Source: Pseudomonadota bacterium
GTDB lineage: Bacteria; Myxococcota_A; Polyangia; GCA-2747355
Length of the DNA: 45,145 nt
Direction of reading: 5' to 3'
NCBI GenBank assembly: GCA_002747355.1
Contig: PDPC01000042.1
Location: 1 to 45,145, forward strand
Shown: positions 14,464 through 23,547 of the stretch, one piece after another
How the letters are laid out: every line of letters begins with the position of its first letter
How positions within the stretch are numbered: the first letter of the stretch is position 1
Translations under genes and position numbers: made by a program
The notes under the pieces: generated by a model
Database searches by the model: none
What the model saw: only the letters and a program-made list of their open reading frames with translations
Told to the model about the DNA's origin: nothing

Positions 14464-16536
14464 TTACTTGACGAAGCGCAGCTTGCGCACGCCGGCGTTG
14501 CCCGCCTCGTCGGTGACGCGGATCGAGAGGGTGTGGCTACCTCGGCGCTTCGGCTTGGGTAGGCTGAGCTTGAACGCCTCGGCGGTGCTATCGTAGATGC
14601 CGTCCTGGGCGTCGACGAGCCGCCAGGGGCTGCCGTCGACGCTGAACTCGATACGCTGGACGCGGCTGTAGGTGTCCTTGGCCAAGCCTGTGGCGAAGGG
14701 GTAGCGGACCTTCAGCCCCGTGACGTCGGGCTTGCGGTTGTCGACTACGATCGGCGGTGTGATCTCGTGGGTCTTGATCGTCGTCGTCTGGCCGTTGGCC
14801 CGCTCGTCGGAGACCTCGACCTTGATCCGGTAGGTGTCGTCAGCGAAGGTCCGCGTATCCCATGTGTAGTAGGCCTTGGTGATCGCCTTGCCGTCCTCGA
14901 GCGGGCGCCAGGTCGAGCCCAGCTCCTCGCGTACGTAGACTCGGTAGACCAGGGCGTCCTTGTCGGGGTTTTTGACCTTCCACTTGAACTTGATCGTCCG
15001 CTGCTCCGGCTTCTTGGCGTTGCGCTCCCAGCTCAGCTTCGTGATCTTCGCTGGTATGTTCAGCGGCCGGTAGTAGGCCTCGAGGCTGCGCAGCGCGCCG
15101 CCCTTGCCCTGCCACGTCGCGCGGATTTGCAGATAGCGCGCGGGCTTGCTCTTCAGCCGCACTAGCTGCTTGCCTTGCCCCCCGGCGTTCGACCAGGCGC
15201 TCCAGGTCTTATCCGGCTTGGAGGTGTTGCCGCTGCGGCTCGAGATCGCGAGCTTCGCGGTCGCCCGATAGCGCAGGTTGCCCCAGCGCGCGACGGTCTT
15301 GGCGTCCAGCGCGTCGCTGAGGTAGCTCGGTCGCCCCGGGCCACCCTCGGTGATGCGGTAGACCGCGCCGGCGTCACCGGTGGCGAAGTGCTTGGTCTTG
15401 CCGCTGACGTCGAGCGCCAGCACCTGCCGCTGCTTGACGTCGAAGGCGGTCAGCAGCTTGTCGCCCTGCATCAAAAAGATCTTCCCCTTGGCCCCCTCCG
15501 CAGCCCAGACCTTGCCGCTGGCGTCCACGGCGATGTCGGTGAAGTAGCCCTTGGTGAGGCTGTGGAGCTGGGTGACCCGCCCGGCGGTCGTGATCCGGAA
15601 CACCGCGCCCTGGCCGATCTTGGCGCCGGGGCGCAGCTCGCTGGCTAGGAACTTGGCCCGCTTGCCCTTGCGCTCGAGCTGGATCGCCGTGCCGCCCTTG
15701 CCCTTCACCGGGCGGTCGTAGCGCGGCAGCCCAGAGCTGCGGCGCCGGAACTTGTTCACGGCGGCGTAGATCGTGCCGTCCGGCGCGACCGCAGCCCGGC
15801 GCAGCTCGGTGGCGTCGAAGTCGTGTACGGCCTCGGCCTTGCCTTTACCCTTGACGCGATAGAGCACGGCCTTGTCGCTGCCCCCGGTGAGCAGCGCCCC
15901 GCGGCCGTCTCGCGTGACGAAGAGCAGGTGCTTTTCGCCCGCGTCGTAGTGCACGGTCGGCTTACCGCCGCCAGCGGGCATCGCGTAGAGCTTGCCCGGC
16001 GCGCCACCGGCGGCGTAGATCCGCCGCGCCTTGGCGTCATAGGTCAGGTCCCAGACGTGCTTGCTGGGCAGCCGGCCGAGCTCACTCCACTTGCCGCTCT
16101 TCGGGTCGACGGAGAGCACTCGGCCAGCGGGGAGCGTTCCGGCGAGCAGGTTACCGCCGGGGCCGATCGCCAGCGCCGAGACGAGCACGGCGTCGGAGAT
16201 GGCGGCGACCCCCCGGAGCTTGCCGCCTTTTAGCGCATAGATCTTCGCCGGCTGCCCGGCCCCGAGGTAGAGTGTGCCGTCGGCGGCCTTGGCCCGCGAC
16301 CAATACATCAGCACGGCGTCTTTGTTGGTGACAGGGCGGGAGCCGTAGCCCGCGACGACCTCGCCATCGGAGGAGACCAGCGTGCCCTTCGGCGTGCCCT
16401 TGTCGAAGGCCTTGAAGGTCGACAGCTCGAAGCTCGCGGTGGGGACAGCGCCGGCTTGCGTCGACCAGAGGGCGGCGACGGTGATGGCGGCGGACAACGC
16501 CAGAGAGCGCCTCGCGGCGTTAGCGTATCGCTTCAC
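14464..16536 (-). CDS. Secreted beta-propeller protein with Ig/FN3-like C-terminus
   Basis: This is a 690-residue exported protein. A signal peptide spans about residues 1-30 (ending TQAGA). Residues about 60-400 contain repeated short blades (for example DGTLYLGAGQPAKIYAL, GRGALLTGGSDKAVLYRV and GKVWAAEGAKGKIFLM), typical of a ligand-binding propeller. The C-terminal 280 residues form beta-sandwich domains, one like a fibronectin type III fold (KDALVYRVYVREELGSTW) and one with the pattern VQRIEFSVDGSPWRLVDAQDG. It starts 4 nt inside the end of the S55-like gene (ATGA overlap), so the two are one operon. The ligand and role are unknown. Confidence 0.78.
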   Translation of the reverse strand: MKRYANAARRSLALSAAITVAALWSTQAGAVPTASFELSTFKAFDKGTPKGTLVSSDGEVVAGYGSRPVTNKDAVLMYWSRAKAADGTLYLGAGQPAKIYALKGGKLRGVAAISDAVLVSALAIGPGGNLLAGTLPAGRVLSVDPKSGKWSELGRLPSKHVWDLTYDAKARRIYAAGGAPGKLYAMPAGGGKPTVHYDAGEKHLLFVTRDGRGALLTGGSDKAVLYRVKGKGKAEAVHDFDATELRRAAVAPDGTIYAAVNKFRRRSSGLPRYDRPVKGKGGTAIQLERKGKRAKFLASELRPGAKIGQGAVFRITTAGRVTQLHSLTKGYFTDIAVDASGKVWAAEGAKGKIFLMQGDKLLTAFDVKQRQVLALDVSGKTKHFATGDAGAVYRITEGGPGRPSYLSDALDAKTVARWGNLRYRATAKLAISSRSGNTSKPDKTWSAWSNAGGQGKQLVRLKSKPARYLQIRATWQGKGGALRSLEAYYRPLNIPAKITKLSWERNAKKPEQRTIKFKWKVKNPDKDALVYRVYVREELGSTWRPLEDGKAITKAYYTWDTRTFADDTYRIKVEVSDERANGQTTTIKTHEITPPIVVDNRKPDVTGLKVRYPFATGLAKDTYSRVQRIEFSVDGSPWRLVDAQDGIYDSTAEAFKLSLPKPKRRGSHTLSIRVTDEAGNAGVRKLRFVK

Positions 16537-18347
16537 GGGGAAACCTCACTTTGCACACGCAGCCGGATCCGCTCCCGTCCGGCGATCAGTCGCTGAGTAG
16601 AGAATACGCGGCGGAGCTTCGTCTTCAGCAGGTTCTTGTCGCTGGTGGTGGTGCCGGCGCGCAGCGAGTCCAGCACCGAGGGCGGCAGATCGGCGAGCAC
16701 GCGCCCGCCCATCGCCAGACCTTGCGTCGGGAGGTAGAGGCTCAGCACCGCCGAGCGCCCCGGGTAGCCCTTTTTCAGGTAGGCGATCAGCTGGTCGACG
16801 GTCTCGGGGGTGGCGCGATCGGGGCGCACATAGCGCCCGCCAGCGAGCTCGACCATCAAGATGCCGCTGTCCATCGAGGTCGGGATCGTCAGCGGGAAGG
16901 TGCGCTTGACCTTTTTACCGCCATACTCGCGCAGCGTCGCCTCGAGGCGGATGGTCTGGCCTGGCTTCACCACCGACGCTGGCGTGCGGAGGCTGAGCAG
17001 CGTCAGCGGTCGCTTGCCAAAGGTGACGTCGATCTCGACGTCGATGCGCTGGAGGTCGACCTCAGCGATCGGGTTGGTCGTCATGGCGCGGATCGCCCGC
17101 ACGCCGCGGGAGAAGAACAACCCCATGCGTAGCCCGCCGGAGGTGTAGTTCTCCTCTTTGATCGTCAGCGTGGGGTGGCCCTTGAAGCTGTAGCTGCTGG
17201 TCATGGTGTAGGTCGACGGGGCGACGTCCGACATCGCCTCCTTGATCGACTTGGTCAGCACGCTGCGCACCAGCGAGTGCGTAAGGAGGCGGTGTTTGGC
17301 CAGCCGCATCTTGTAGACGGACCTATGCAGCTTGCTCTTCAGCGTCACGGTCATCGGCACCATGGAGACCGTCTGAGCCGTATCCGCCATGACACCCGGC
17401 TGCCGGTCCTGGATCAGCACGCCGAGGCGGCGTGAGGGCGAGCTCAGCTTGAAGCTCCGCGACACGCTCGCCAGGGTGTGGTTGATCTTCGCCGTGGTCA
17501 TCGGCAGGTAGATCTCGCCAGCGTTGAACATGCTGTGGCCGAAGGCGACGACCTTCGTGCCCTTCACGTAGGTCACCGTGCCCGTGCCGGTCATCGAGAT
17601 GTCGCCACGCACCAGGCTGACGCCGATGGCGCTGCCTTGCTCGTAGCGCTTCGGTCCCTGGTTGGCTTTGCCCGTGCCGCCGCCCTGCACCGGCTCGAAG
17701 CCGTAGCGCGCGAAGGCCTGGCGCAGCTCGGGCAGCGATGAGGTCGGCATGCCGGCGACGCTCAGCGGCACGCTGACGCGCTGGAGCACGTTGCCGCGCG
17801 GCTTGGAGCGCCTGGGTAGCCGCCAGCGCAGCTTGGCGAAGGGATCGGTGCGCTGCTCGAGGCTGGCGAGCAGCCGGCGAAGTCGCGATCGTGTCACCGG
17901 ATCGTTGCGCGCCACGCGTAAGGTCTTGTCCGGTCCGCGGGTCTTGCGCTGAAACAGCGGCAGCATGTTGCCGATCGGCGTGACGCCAAAGATTGGCTCT
18001 TTCGACCAGCGCCAGCCGTAGGCCAGCGCACCGACGAGCTTGCCGTTGAGGTAGATCGGGCTGCCGCTCATCCCGCCCAGCACACCAGCCCGCCGCAGCA
18101 CCGCGTGGTCGCCGCGCATCAGGATGATGTCTTGCTTGGGCAAGAAGTTCTTCAACACGTCGATCACCTCGACGCTGAAGCGCTCGATCTTGTAGCCCTT
18201 GAACACGCTCAGCCCGTAGCCCTTCTGGCCGGAGCGGATCTGGGCGACGGGCATGATGGACGGGGCCGCATACGCGCTGGTCGTACCCAACGCGAGCAGC
18301 AATCCCGCGACGATGAGAGGATGTCGTTGGATCACGGCAGGAAGCAT
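16533..18347 (-). CDS. SpoIVB/S55-like secreted protein
   Basis: This is a 604-residue protein with a signal peptide (about residues 1-27). GGMSGSPIYLNGKLVGAL (about 91-108) resembles the catalytic-serine block of SpoIVB-type S55 peptidases. TGTGTVTYVKGTKVVAFGHS (about 253-272) resembles the block carrying the catalytic histidine. In Bacillus SpoIVB the histidine block comes first; here the serine block does. A C-terminal beta-rich region of about 250 residues follows, and the gene overlaps the propeller gene by 4 nt. It could be a periplasmic signalling protease or a permuted, non-proteolytic relative. Its promoter lies in the gap next to a type B repeat. Confidence 0.72.
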   Translation of the reverse strand: MLPAVIQRHPLIVAGLLLALGTTSAYAAPSIMPVAQIRSGQKGYGLSVFKGYKIERFSVEVIDVLKNFLPKQDIILMRGDHAVLRRAGVLGGMSGSPIYLNGKLVGALAYGWRWSKEPIFGVTPIGNMLPLFQRKTRGPDKTLRVARNDPVTRSRLRRLLASLEQRTDPFAKLRWRLPRRSKPRGNVLQRVSVPLSVAGMPTSSLPELRQAFARYGFEPVQGGGTGKANQGPKRYEQGSAIGVSLVRGDISMTGTGTVTYVKGTKVVAFGHSMFNAGEIYLPMTTAKINHTLASVSRSFKLSSPSRRLGVLIQDRQPGVMADTAQTVSMVPMTVTLKSKLHRSVYKMRLAKHRLLTHSLVRSVLTKSIKEAMSDVAPSTYTMTSSYSFKGHPTLTIKEENYTSGGLRMGLFFSRGVRAIRAMTTNPIAEVDLQRIDVEIDVTFGKRPLTLLSLRTPASVVKPGQTIRLEATLREYGGKKVKRTFPLTIPTSMDSGILMVELAGGRYVRPDRATPETVDQLIAYLKKGYPGRSAVLSLYLPTQGLAMGGRVLADLPPSVLDSLRAGTTTSDKNLLKTKLRRVFSTQRLIAGRERIRLRVQSEVSP

Positions 18348-18436
18348 AGTGCAACCCGCCGAGGTGTCAAAGCCTCAAGATTTCGATCGTTTTCGTTGAG
18401 CGCGCCGCTCGGATCGGCGCCCCTTCGATGTCCTCA

Positions 18437-18597
18437 GAGCTTCCCTACACCTTTGAGACCGAGCGGGGTGCTGAGCGGCCGAGCCGCTTTCGTAGCCGAA
18501 GAGACGAGCCATCCGGGTGGTCTGGCGAGCGTTCTGGCCTTGACAGCGGCCGGCAGTGCTGTGCCCGGCGACGGGAGGTGTGTAGGGGTGCTCCTCA
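18437..18597 (+). repeat. Type B intergenic repeat, full copy
   Basis: About 161 bp, starting GAGCTTCCCTACAC and carrying GAGACCGAGC near the left, a palindromic middle and CGGCGACGGGAGG near the right. Its right end is TGCTCCTCA, whose last three bases are the TGA stop (minus strand) of the lipoprotein gene. Related copies lie at 21349, 26249, 26765 and 44992. Confidence 0.88.
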
Positions 18598-19191
18598 GCC
18601 GTCCACCGCCGGATCGCCAGCGGCCGCGTCGCTGGCGCCCCCGCTGCCAGCGTCTGGAGCCACGTCCGCCGCCACGTCCAGCGTTGCGTCCGCCGCCACG
18701 CCCAGCGCGTCCGCCGCGAGGTCGACCCCGGTGTCTGCGCCGACGTCATCAGCGATGTCGACGGCGATGTCGACCGCCAGGTCGTCCATCCCATCGGTGA
18801 TCGCGTCAGGCGCGGCGTCCACGCCGAGGTCGGAGATAGCGCAGGTCAGCTCACAGATCTCGGCGGCGCTGCCGGGGCATTGCTTGGGAGACTTGGCGCA
18901 GCCTAGGGCCTCGCAGCTGTTGACCGCGACCTTGCCGCAGGGGCAGACGCAGCTACAGGTCGCGGTCTTGCACGACCAGCGAAAGGCGCCGAAGCTGTTT
19001 TCACAGGTGCATCGAGAGCTCTCGCAGACCGCACCGGTGGGCGGGCAGGAGAGCCCCTCCTGGTCGCAGGTCTGGCCGATCACCACTCGCTGAGGGCAGC
19101 CCGAGGGCAGAGGGTTCGTCTGGTCGTCATCGCCACAAGCGAAGAGCAACGACGAGGCGAGCAGCGCAAAGAGGAGGCGACCTACAGCCAT
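18595..19191 (-). CDS. Cysteine-rich lipoprotein with Asp/Ala repeat tail
   Basis: This is a 198-residue lipoprotein. The signal peptide ends in the lipobox LLFACG, so it should be lipidated at Cys19. A cysteine-rich domain spans about residues 30-115, with many pairs spaced for disulfides (CTCENSFGAF, CKTATCSCVCPCG). The tail (about 120-198) is an aspartate/alanine-rich repeat of the VDIADD and AADATLDVAADV kind, typical of surface lipoproteins in this bacterial group. The function is unknown. The stop codon is the end of a type B repeat. Confidence 0.7.
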   Translation of the reverse strand: MAVGRLLFALLASSLLFACGDDDQTNPLPSGCPQRVVIGQTCDQEGLSCPPTGAVCESSRCTCENSFGAFRWSCKTATCSCVCPCGKVAVNSCEALGCAKSPKQCPGSAAEICELTCAISDLGVDAAPDAITDGMDDLAVDIAVDIADDVGADTGVDLAADALGVAADATLDVAADVAPDAGSGGASDAAAGDPAVDG

Positions 19192-19210
19192 GGGCGGCCA
19201 TCCTACACTC

Positions 19211-20320
19211 TCAGCGCAGACGAAGCGCGAGGGCGAGCATCAGCAACAGGCCACCTATGGCGAAGCCTAGAGGAGGTATCGAGAGCGGTCCGGCGCTGAC
19301 GCAGCCACCGCTGATCGTGCGTCGCCCATCGCTCTCTCCCGTCGTGGCGTCCTCGGCCGCGTCGGTGGCCAGGCCCGCGTCCCGCGCTGGCTGGGCGTCC
19401 GCCGTGGGGCCTTGATCGTTTATTGGCGTGCCCTGGTCGACGACCGGCGCGCCTTGATCGGGCGTCGGGGTGGTTCCCTGATCGGGCGCCGGGGTGGCTC
19501 CCTGATCGGGCGTCGGCGCTCCGGCGTCGGGCGGCGCAGGCAGCGCGCACTCACACCAGTCTGAGCTGTTGCCGCTGTTCTTCGTACATGAGAGCGGCTT
19601 GCTGCTCTCCTTGTTGCACCCCGGCTCGCCACCGAAGGCCGCCGTGCAGGTGCCGCCTACCGCGGCGCAGAAGGCCTGGCAGCCCGCGCCGTTCGTGTAG
19701 ACCCCGGCGCAGCTGGTCGGCGTCTCGACGCAGAGCTCGTAGGCGGGGTTCTGGGCGATCGGCTGGCAGGGTCCTAGTGGCGGTGGCGCCCCGCTGCATT
19801 GGGTCAGCACGAAGGTCGTGATGTCCGCGGCGTCGGACTTGCCGTCGTCGCCGTCGAGGGTCACGCGGCAGCTCCCGCCGGCCTTGCAGTAGATAGTTGC
19901 CAGCGTCTTCTTTGTGCAGGCCGTGGGGCCGCGCTGGTTGATGGTGAAGCGCTGAGTCTTGCCGCTGTCGTCCTCAACGATATAGTCGGCGTCGTCGGTG
20001 CGGTTCGTTGACCGCCGGTAGCTCACGGTCACGTCGTACCAGCCGGTGACCGTGATCGTCGGCGTCCAGATCGCCTTTCCCTTGCGAGTGCCGTCGCCGA
20101 CCTTGTGGCTAAGGTAGCGGTAGGTGCCAAAGCAGGCGTCGACGCTATGGCCGATCCAGTTCTGCGGCTTGACCTCGCTGTAGCCCGAGCCAGGGATGTC
20201 GTTGTCCACCGACACGGTCATGCCCACAGGGCATGGAGCAGCCGAGGTGATCGAAGACCATCCTCCGGTGAGAGCGAGGACCGCCAGGATGATCGAGAGC
20301 CCGCTTCGCATGGGAGACAT
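19211..20320 (-). CDS. Secreted protein with MYXO-CTERM-like sorting signal
   Basis: This is a 369-residue protein with an N-terminal signal peptide (about residues 1-28). A golvesin/CBM-like beta-sandwich follows (about 35-165, with TGWYDVTVSYRRSTNRTDDADYIV), then a cysteine-rich segment (about 185-262). A low-complexity linker of DQG repeats comes next (TPDQGATPAPDQGTTPTP, about 270-305). The C-terminus has a GGC motif, a hydrophobic helix and a short basic end (LRLR). That layout matches MYXO-CTERM-type signals, in which the protein is cut near the cysteine and held on the cell surface. It probably serves adhesion or the cell surface; the ligand is unknown. Confidence 0.72.
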   Translation of the reverse strand: MSPMRSGLSIILAVLALTGGWSSITSAAPCPVGMTVSVDNDIPGSGYSEVKPQNWIGHSVDACFGTYRYLSHKVGDGTRKGKAIWTPTITVTGWYDVTVSYRRSTNRTDDADYIVEDDSGKTQRFTINQRGPTACTKKTLATIYCKAGGSCRVTLDGDDGKSDAADITTFVLTQCSGAPPPLGPCQPIAQNPAYELCVETPTSCAGVYTNGAGCQAFCAAVGGTCTAAFGGEPGCNKESSKPLSCTKNSGNSSDWCECALPAPPDAGAPTPDQGATPAPDQGTTPTPDQGAPVVDQGTPINDQGPTADAQPARDAGLATDAAEDATTGESDGRRTISGGCVSAGPLSIPPLGFAIGGLLLMLALALRLR

Positions 20321-20385
20321 GATACCCCAACACCGGGTCCTTGGTCAGGTATGGTGCGCACGTGGCGGGCGGTCGTGGGGCTCTG

Positions 20386-21288
20386 TCAGGTCAGGACCTT
20401 GTCGCCACCGGAGTGGGCCGCCTGCAGCCGGCGTGACTGGGCGGCCGAGAGCAGCTGGGCGCTGGGGACGCGATCGCCATGGACCAGGCCCACGCCGACG
20501 GAGATCGTCGGTTGGATCCGCGTGCGACCAAAATGATAGGGCTGGTTGGCCACCGCCTCGCGGATCCGCTCGCCCGCTGACGCGGCCCCCTCCGCGTCGG
20601 TATGCGGCATCAGCAGCAGCACCTCTTTCATCGAGAGCGCCGCGGAGACGTCGATCGCCCGCACGGTGTTGCGGATCGTCTGGCTCAGGGCCTCGGCGAG
20701 CTGCTTCTCCAATGAGCTGGCCCAGGCCTGGGGGACGTCCGAGGGCAGGGCGTCGAGGGCGATGGAGAGCACCGAGAGCGGGAAGCCGTAGCGGTCGGAG
20801 CGTCGGATCTCGAGCTCGAGGAAGCGATGGAACATCTCGAGGCTGACCATCGAGCTGGTCTCGCCGCTCTCCTCGCCGGTCAGCGCCTCCGCGGCGCGCT
20901 GGTCGGCGGCGAGCTTGCCCAGCCGTAGCATCGCCCGCACGACGAAGCGCAGCTCCTTCTCGCGCATCGGCCGCAGCAGGTAGTTATCTGCGCCGACCTT
21001 CCGCGCCTGATGCGCCGCCACCTCGTCGTCGCTCTCGCAGAACATCAGCACCACCGGCAGCGTCGGATGCTGCAGCTTGATCCGCTTGCAGAGCTCGTCA
21101 CCGTCGACCTCCGGGAGCTCGACGTTGAGCAGCGCCGCGTCCGGATGCTCGGCCTCGATCAGCACGGGCACGCGATCACCGCTCGTGGCGACCAGCGTCT
21201 CCACTTGCTCGCTCTCCAGCACCTCGGCGGCGACCTCGAGGAAGCGCGAGTTGCCGTCCGCGACCAGGATCCGTTTCAGCGTCGACAT
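20386..21288 (-). CDS. Degenerate receiver-GGDEF response regulator
   Basis: This is a 300-residue protein; the start at the ATG at 21288 gives a normal receiver N-terminus (MSTLKRILVADGNSR). Residues 5-122 form a CheY-like receiver, but the phosphoacceptor aspartate is asparagine (LLNVELP, Asn55) and the conserved lysine is arginine (LRPM, Arg106). Residues about 148-298 are a GGDEF-type domain (RSDRYGFPLSVLSIALD ... PTISVGVG), in which the GGDEF signature is replaced by ALSMKE near 217-222. It is therefore unlikely to be phosphorylated or to make cyclic di-GMP. It may act as a phosphate-independent adaptor or a nucleotide sensor. Confidence 0.82.
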   Translation of the reverse strand: MSTLKRILVADGNSRFLEVAAEVLESEQVETLVATSGDRVPVLIEAEHPDAALLNVELPEVDGDELCKRIKLQHPTLPVVLMFCESDDEVAAHQARKVGADNYLLRPMREKELRFVVRAMLRLGKLAADQRAAEALTGEESGETSSMVSLEMFHRFLELEIRRSDRYGFPLSVLSIALDALPSDVPQAWASSLEKQLAEALSQTIRNTVRAIDVSAALSMKEVLLLMPHTDAEGAASAGERIREAVANQPYHFGRTRIQPTISVGVGLVHGDRVPSAQLLSAAQSRRLQAAHSGGDKVLT

Positions 21289-21348
21289 GATCGCTAGTTC
21301 TAAACGCTGTAGACGGCCCTTGGCTAGTGCTTTGCGCGTCGCGCTCAG

Positions 21349-21510
21349 GAGCTTCCCTACACATTCGGGACCGAGCCGGGTGCTGAGCCGCCGAGCCGAT
21401 TCCTTAGCCGAAGACATGAGCCATATGGGTGGTAGGGCGGACGGTCTGAGGCCTAGAAAGCGGCGGTAGCGCTGCGCCCGGCGACAGGAGGCAGGTGTAG
21501 GTGCTCTCAG
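21349..21510 (+). repeat. Type B intergenic repeat, copy with tandem tail
   Basis: It starts GAGCTTCCCTACACATTCGG, carries the GGACCGAG box and a GCGACAGGAGG box, and ends GGTGCTCTCA. A degenerate 20-21 bp tandem repeat follows (21511-21571) and leads to the TGA stop of the aldehyde-dehydrogenase-like gene (21578-21580), which again is followed on its own strand by GCACC. Confidence 0.85.
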
Positions 21511-21571
21511 GACTGAGGCGTGACGCGCCGGGATCGAGGCCTGATGCGGGGGGATGGAGGCCTGATGTGCG
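21511..21571. repeat. Degenerate 20-21 bp tandem repeat
   Basis: Three imperfect units contain GAGGCSTGATGCG-like sequence (starting about 21511, 21531 and 21551), the last two nearly identical. They lie between the type B copy and the 3' end of the aldehyde-dehydrogenase-like gene. Confidence 0.65.
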
Positions 21572-21577
21572 AGGTGC

Positions 21578-23104
21578 TCATCGCAGCGTGAGCCCAGGCG
21601 GGAGCATGGTCTCATCGAAGGCGCTGTCGCGGCTGACGCTCACGCAGGCGGTGGTGAGGGCTCTGGCGGTGGCGACGCCGCCGGGCAGCGGTGCGCCGAG
21701 GGAGCTGAGGGGCTCGAGGGGCAGCTCGGCGTGCCAGCGCGTGGTTGGCGCGTTGAGCAGCAGCAGCGGCACCCGCGTCGTCCGCGTCAGCTCGTCGAAG
21801 GCCGACGTCGAGCGCGTGAACACGGCGTCGACCAGGCGCTCCGGGCACCCCGCGAGCAGCTGCGAGGCGTGCTGTTGGTCTTCGAGCTCGGCCAGGAGCA
21901 GCAGCGGACCGCAGCGCTCCGGCGCCAGCAGCTCGGGGAGCTGCTCTGGTGAGCAGGCGAAGAGCCCCGGGCGGAGGTAGTGCCCAGGTGGGCTCTTATC
22001 ATCCATTGGATCGGCCCGCTCGCTGGTCTCGGGGCGCACCAGCTGCCGCTCGGTGGTGTGGCGCAGCGCGGCCCCGTGATCGACGAAGCGAGCCTGGGCG
22101 TCGGCGCTCACCGCCGGCCCCATGAACACGTCATGGCGACTGGCGTGACCAACTCGCAGGTCTGAGAGCAAGCGCTGGAGTCGCTCTGCGAGTGCGTCGG
22201 CGATCCTGCGTTGGACCAAGACCGCTCGCGTCGTCGCGGCGCGCTGCCCCGTGCCCACGCAAGCGCCGACGGCGATCTCTGCGGCGGCCTCGTCGAGGTT
22301 GGCGTCGTCGAGCACTACCGCGACGCTGCGTCCAGCCGTGCGGGCCAAGAGCAGCGGCGGTGGCTTCGTCGCGACCGGCGACAGCGTGGTCGGGCTCAGG
22401 TCCTCGACGAGCTGCTCGGCCGAGCGACGCCGACCGGAGAAGAGCAGCACGTCGATCTGGGGGTGGGTCGCGAGGCGTACGCCGACCTCGTCGTCACCCT
22501 GCACCATGTTGAACACGCCCCGCGGCAGGTCGGCCTCGTCGATCAGCTCGGCGTAGAGCTGGCCCAGCCCAGGGGTCAGCGGCGAGGGCTTGAGCACCAC
22601 CGTGCAGCCCACCGCGAGCGCCGCGATCACGTCGTGGTGGAGCGTCGCCGCGGGCTGGCTGCTCGGCGCGAGGAGCGCCACCACGCCCCGAGGCCGGCGT
22701 TCGATCTTGCAGCCAGAGGGCAGCCGGCGCTCATAGGTCGAGGGCGCCAGGCCTGCCTCGAGCACGTGGTCGACCTCTTGGCGCAGCCGACGCACCTCCT
22801 GCTGCGTATCCCAGCGTGGGCGCCCCGTCTCGCGAGAGAGCTGCTCGGTCAGCGGCGTCGCCCTATTGGCCAGCTGCGCCTTGATCCTCACCAGGGCGGC
22901 GCGCCGCTGCTCCTTCGCGTCGATCGCGCCCCAGCCGGCTGTCGCCTTGCGCGCCGCGGCGCAGGCCCCGTCGACCGAGTCGGCGTGGATCGGGAAGCTG
23001 CCAAAGACCTGATTGAGATCGCCGGGGTCGACGCTGCGGAGCTCACCTGCGCCATGGCGTCGTCGGACCCAGCGGCCGCCGATGTAGTCGCCGCGGGCCT
23101 TCAT
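21578..23104 (-). CDS. Aldehyde-dehydrogenase-family protein lacking catalytic residues
   Basis: This is a 508-residue protein with the aldehyde dehydrogenase fold, closest in pattern to succinylglutamate-semialdehyde dehydrogenases (AstD-like). The NAD-binding region (TVVLKPSPLTP, about residues 168-178) is kept. The active site is not: the nucleophile block GTGQRAATT has alanine (about 289) where the family has cysteine, the glutamate block ELGGK is replaced by LLARTAG (about 252-258), and the oxyanion asparagine block reads APSSQP. It is the last gene of an overlapping operon with purine nucleoside phosphorylase and cytidine deaminase (4-nt ATGA overlap with the latter). A structural or regulatory role is inferred. 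Confidence 0.85.
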   Translation of the reverse strand: MKARGDYIGGRWVRRRHGAGELRSVDPGDLNQVFGSFPIHADSVDGACAAARKATAGWGAIDAKEQRRAALVRIKAQLANRATPLTEQLSRETGRPRWDTQQEVRRLRQEVDHVLEAGLAPSTYERRLPSGCKIERRPRGVVALLAPSSQPAATLHHDVIAALAVGCTVVLKPSPLTPGLGQLYAELIDEADLPRGVFNMVQGDDEVGVRLATHPQIDVLLFSGRRRSAEQLVEDLSPTTLSPVATKPPPLLLARTAGRSVAVVLDDANLDEAAAEIAVGACVGTGQRAATTRAVLVQRRIADALAERLQRLLSDLRVGHASRHDVFMGPAVSADAQARFVDHGAALRHTTERQLVRPETSERADPMDDKSPPGHYLRPGLFACSPEQLPELLAPERCGPLLLLAELEDQQHASQLLAGCPERLVDAVFTRSTSAFDELTRTTRVPLLLLNAPTTRWHAELPLEPLSSLGAPLPGGVATARALTTACVSVSRDSAFDETMLPPGLTLR

Positions 23105-23547
23105 CGTTGTCGCTTTGGCGGTTTCCAGCTCTTGGTGCCGGCGCCCTTCCAGCGGAAGGGCTGGCGCATCAGCTGTGACAGCTTGGCGCGCTGCCGCTCG
23201 CCCTCGGGGTTGACGAGCAAGATGTCCAGGTCTTCGCAGAGCTCGGCCATGGTCTGGAGGCAGAGCCCGCAGGGCGGGCCCGGCGGGGAGCTCTGGGTCG
23301 CGACGGCGATCGCGCGAAACTCGCGCTCGCCCTGCGCCACGGCGCTGCCGAAGGCGTTGCGCTCGGCGCAGAGCGCCAGCCCGTAGGAGGCGTTTTCGAC
23401 GTTGCAGCCCCTGACGATGGTGTCGTCGGGTAGAAGCAGCGCGGCGCCGACGTTGAAGCGCGAGTAGGGGGCGTAGGCTTGCTTTCGCGCCGCCAGCGCC
23501 GCCTCGGCGAGCCTATCCCAGCGGGCCTTGGTCAGCCGCAGGGTCAT
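23101..23547 (-). CDS. cdd: Cytidine deaminase
   Basis: This is a 148-residue zinc enzyme that deaminates cytidine or deoxycytidine to the uridine form in nucleoside salvage. The start at the ATG at 23547 overlaps the upstream stop (ATGA). The substrate motif YSRFNVGAAL, the zinc/catalytic block NASYGLALCAERNAF (CAE) and PPCGLCLQTMAEL (PCxxC) are complete. The C-terminal 25 residues are unusually basic (WKGAGTKSWKPPKRQR). It lies between purine nucleoside phosphorylase and the inactive-looking dehydrogenase, so the three are translated together. Confidence 0.93.
   Translation of the reverse strand: MTLRLTKARWDRLAEAALAARKQAYAPYSRFNVGAALLLPDDTIVRGCNVENASYGLALCAERNAFGSAVAQGEREFRAIAVATQSSPPGPPCGLCLQTMAELCEDLDILLVNPEGERQRAKLSQLMRQPFRWKGAGTKSWKPPKRQR

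Noticed and set aside
18428-19093. Plus-strand gene over the type B repeat and the lipoprotein gene
   Set aside because: It is composed of repeat sequence and antisense of a lipoprotein with a clear lipobox.
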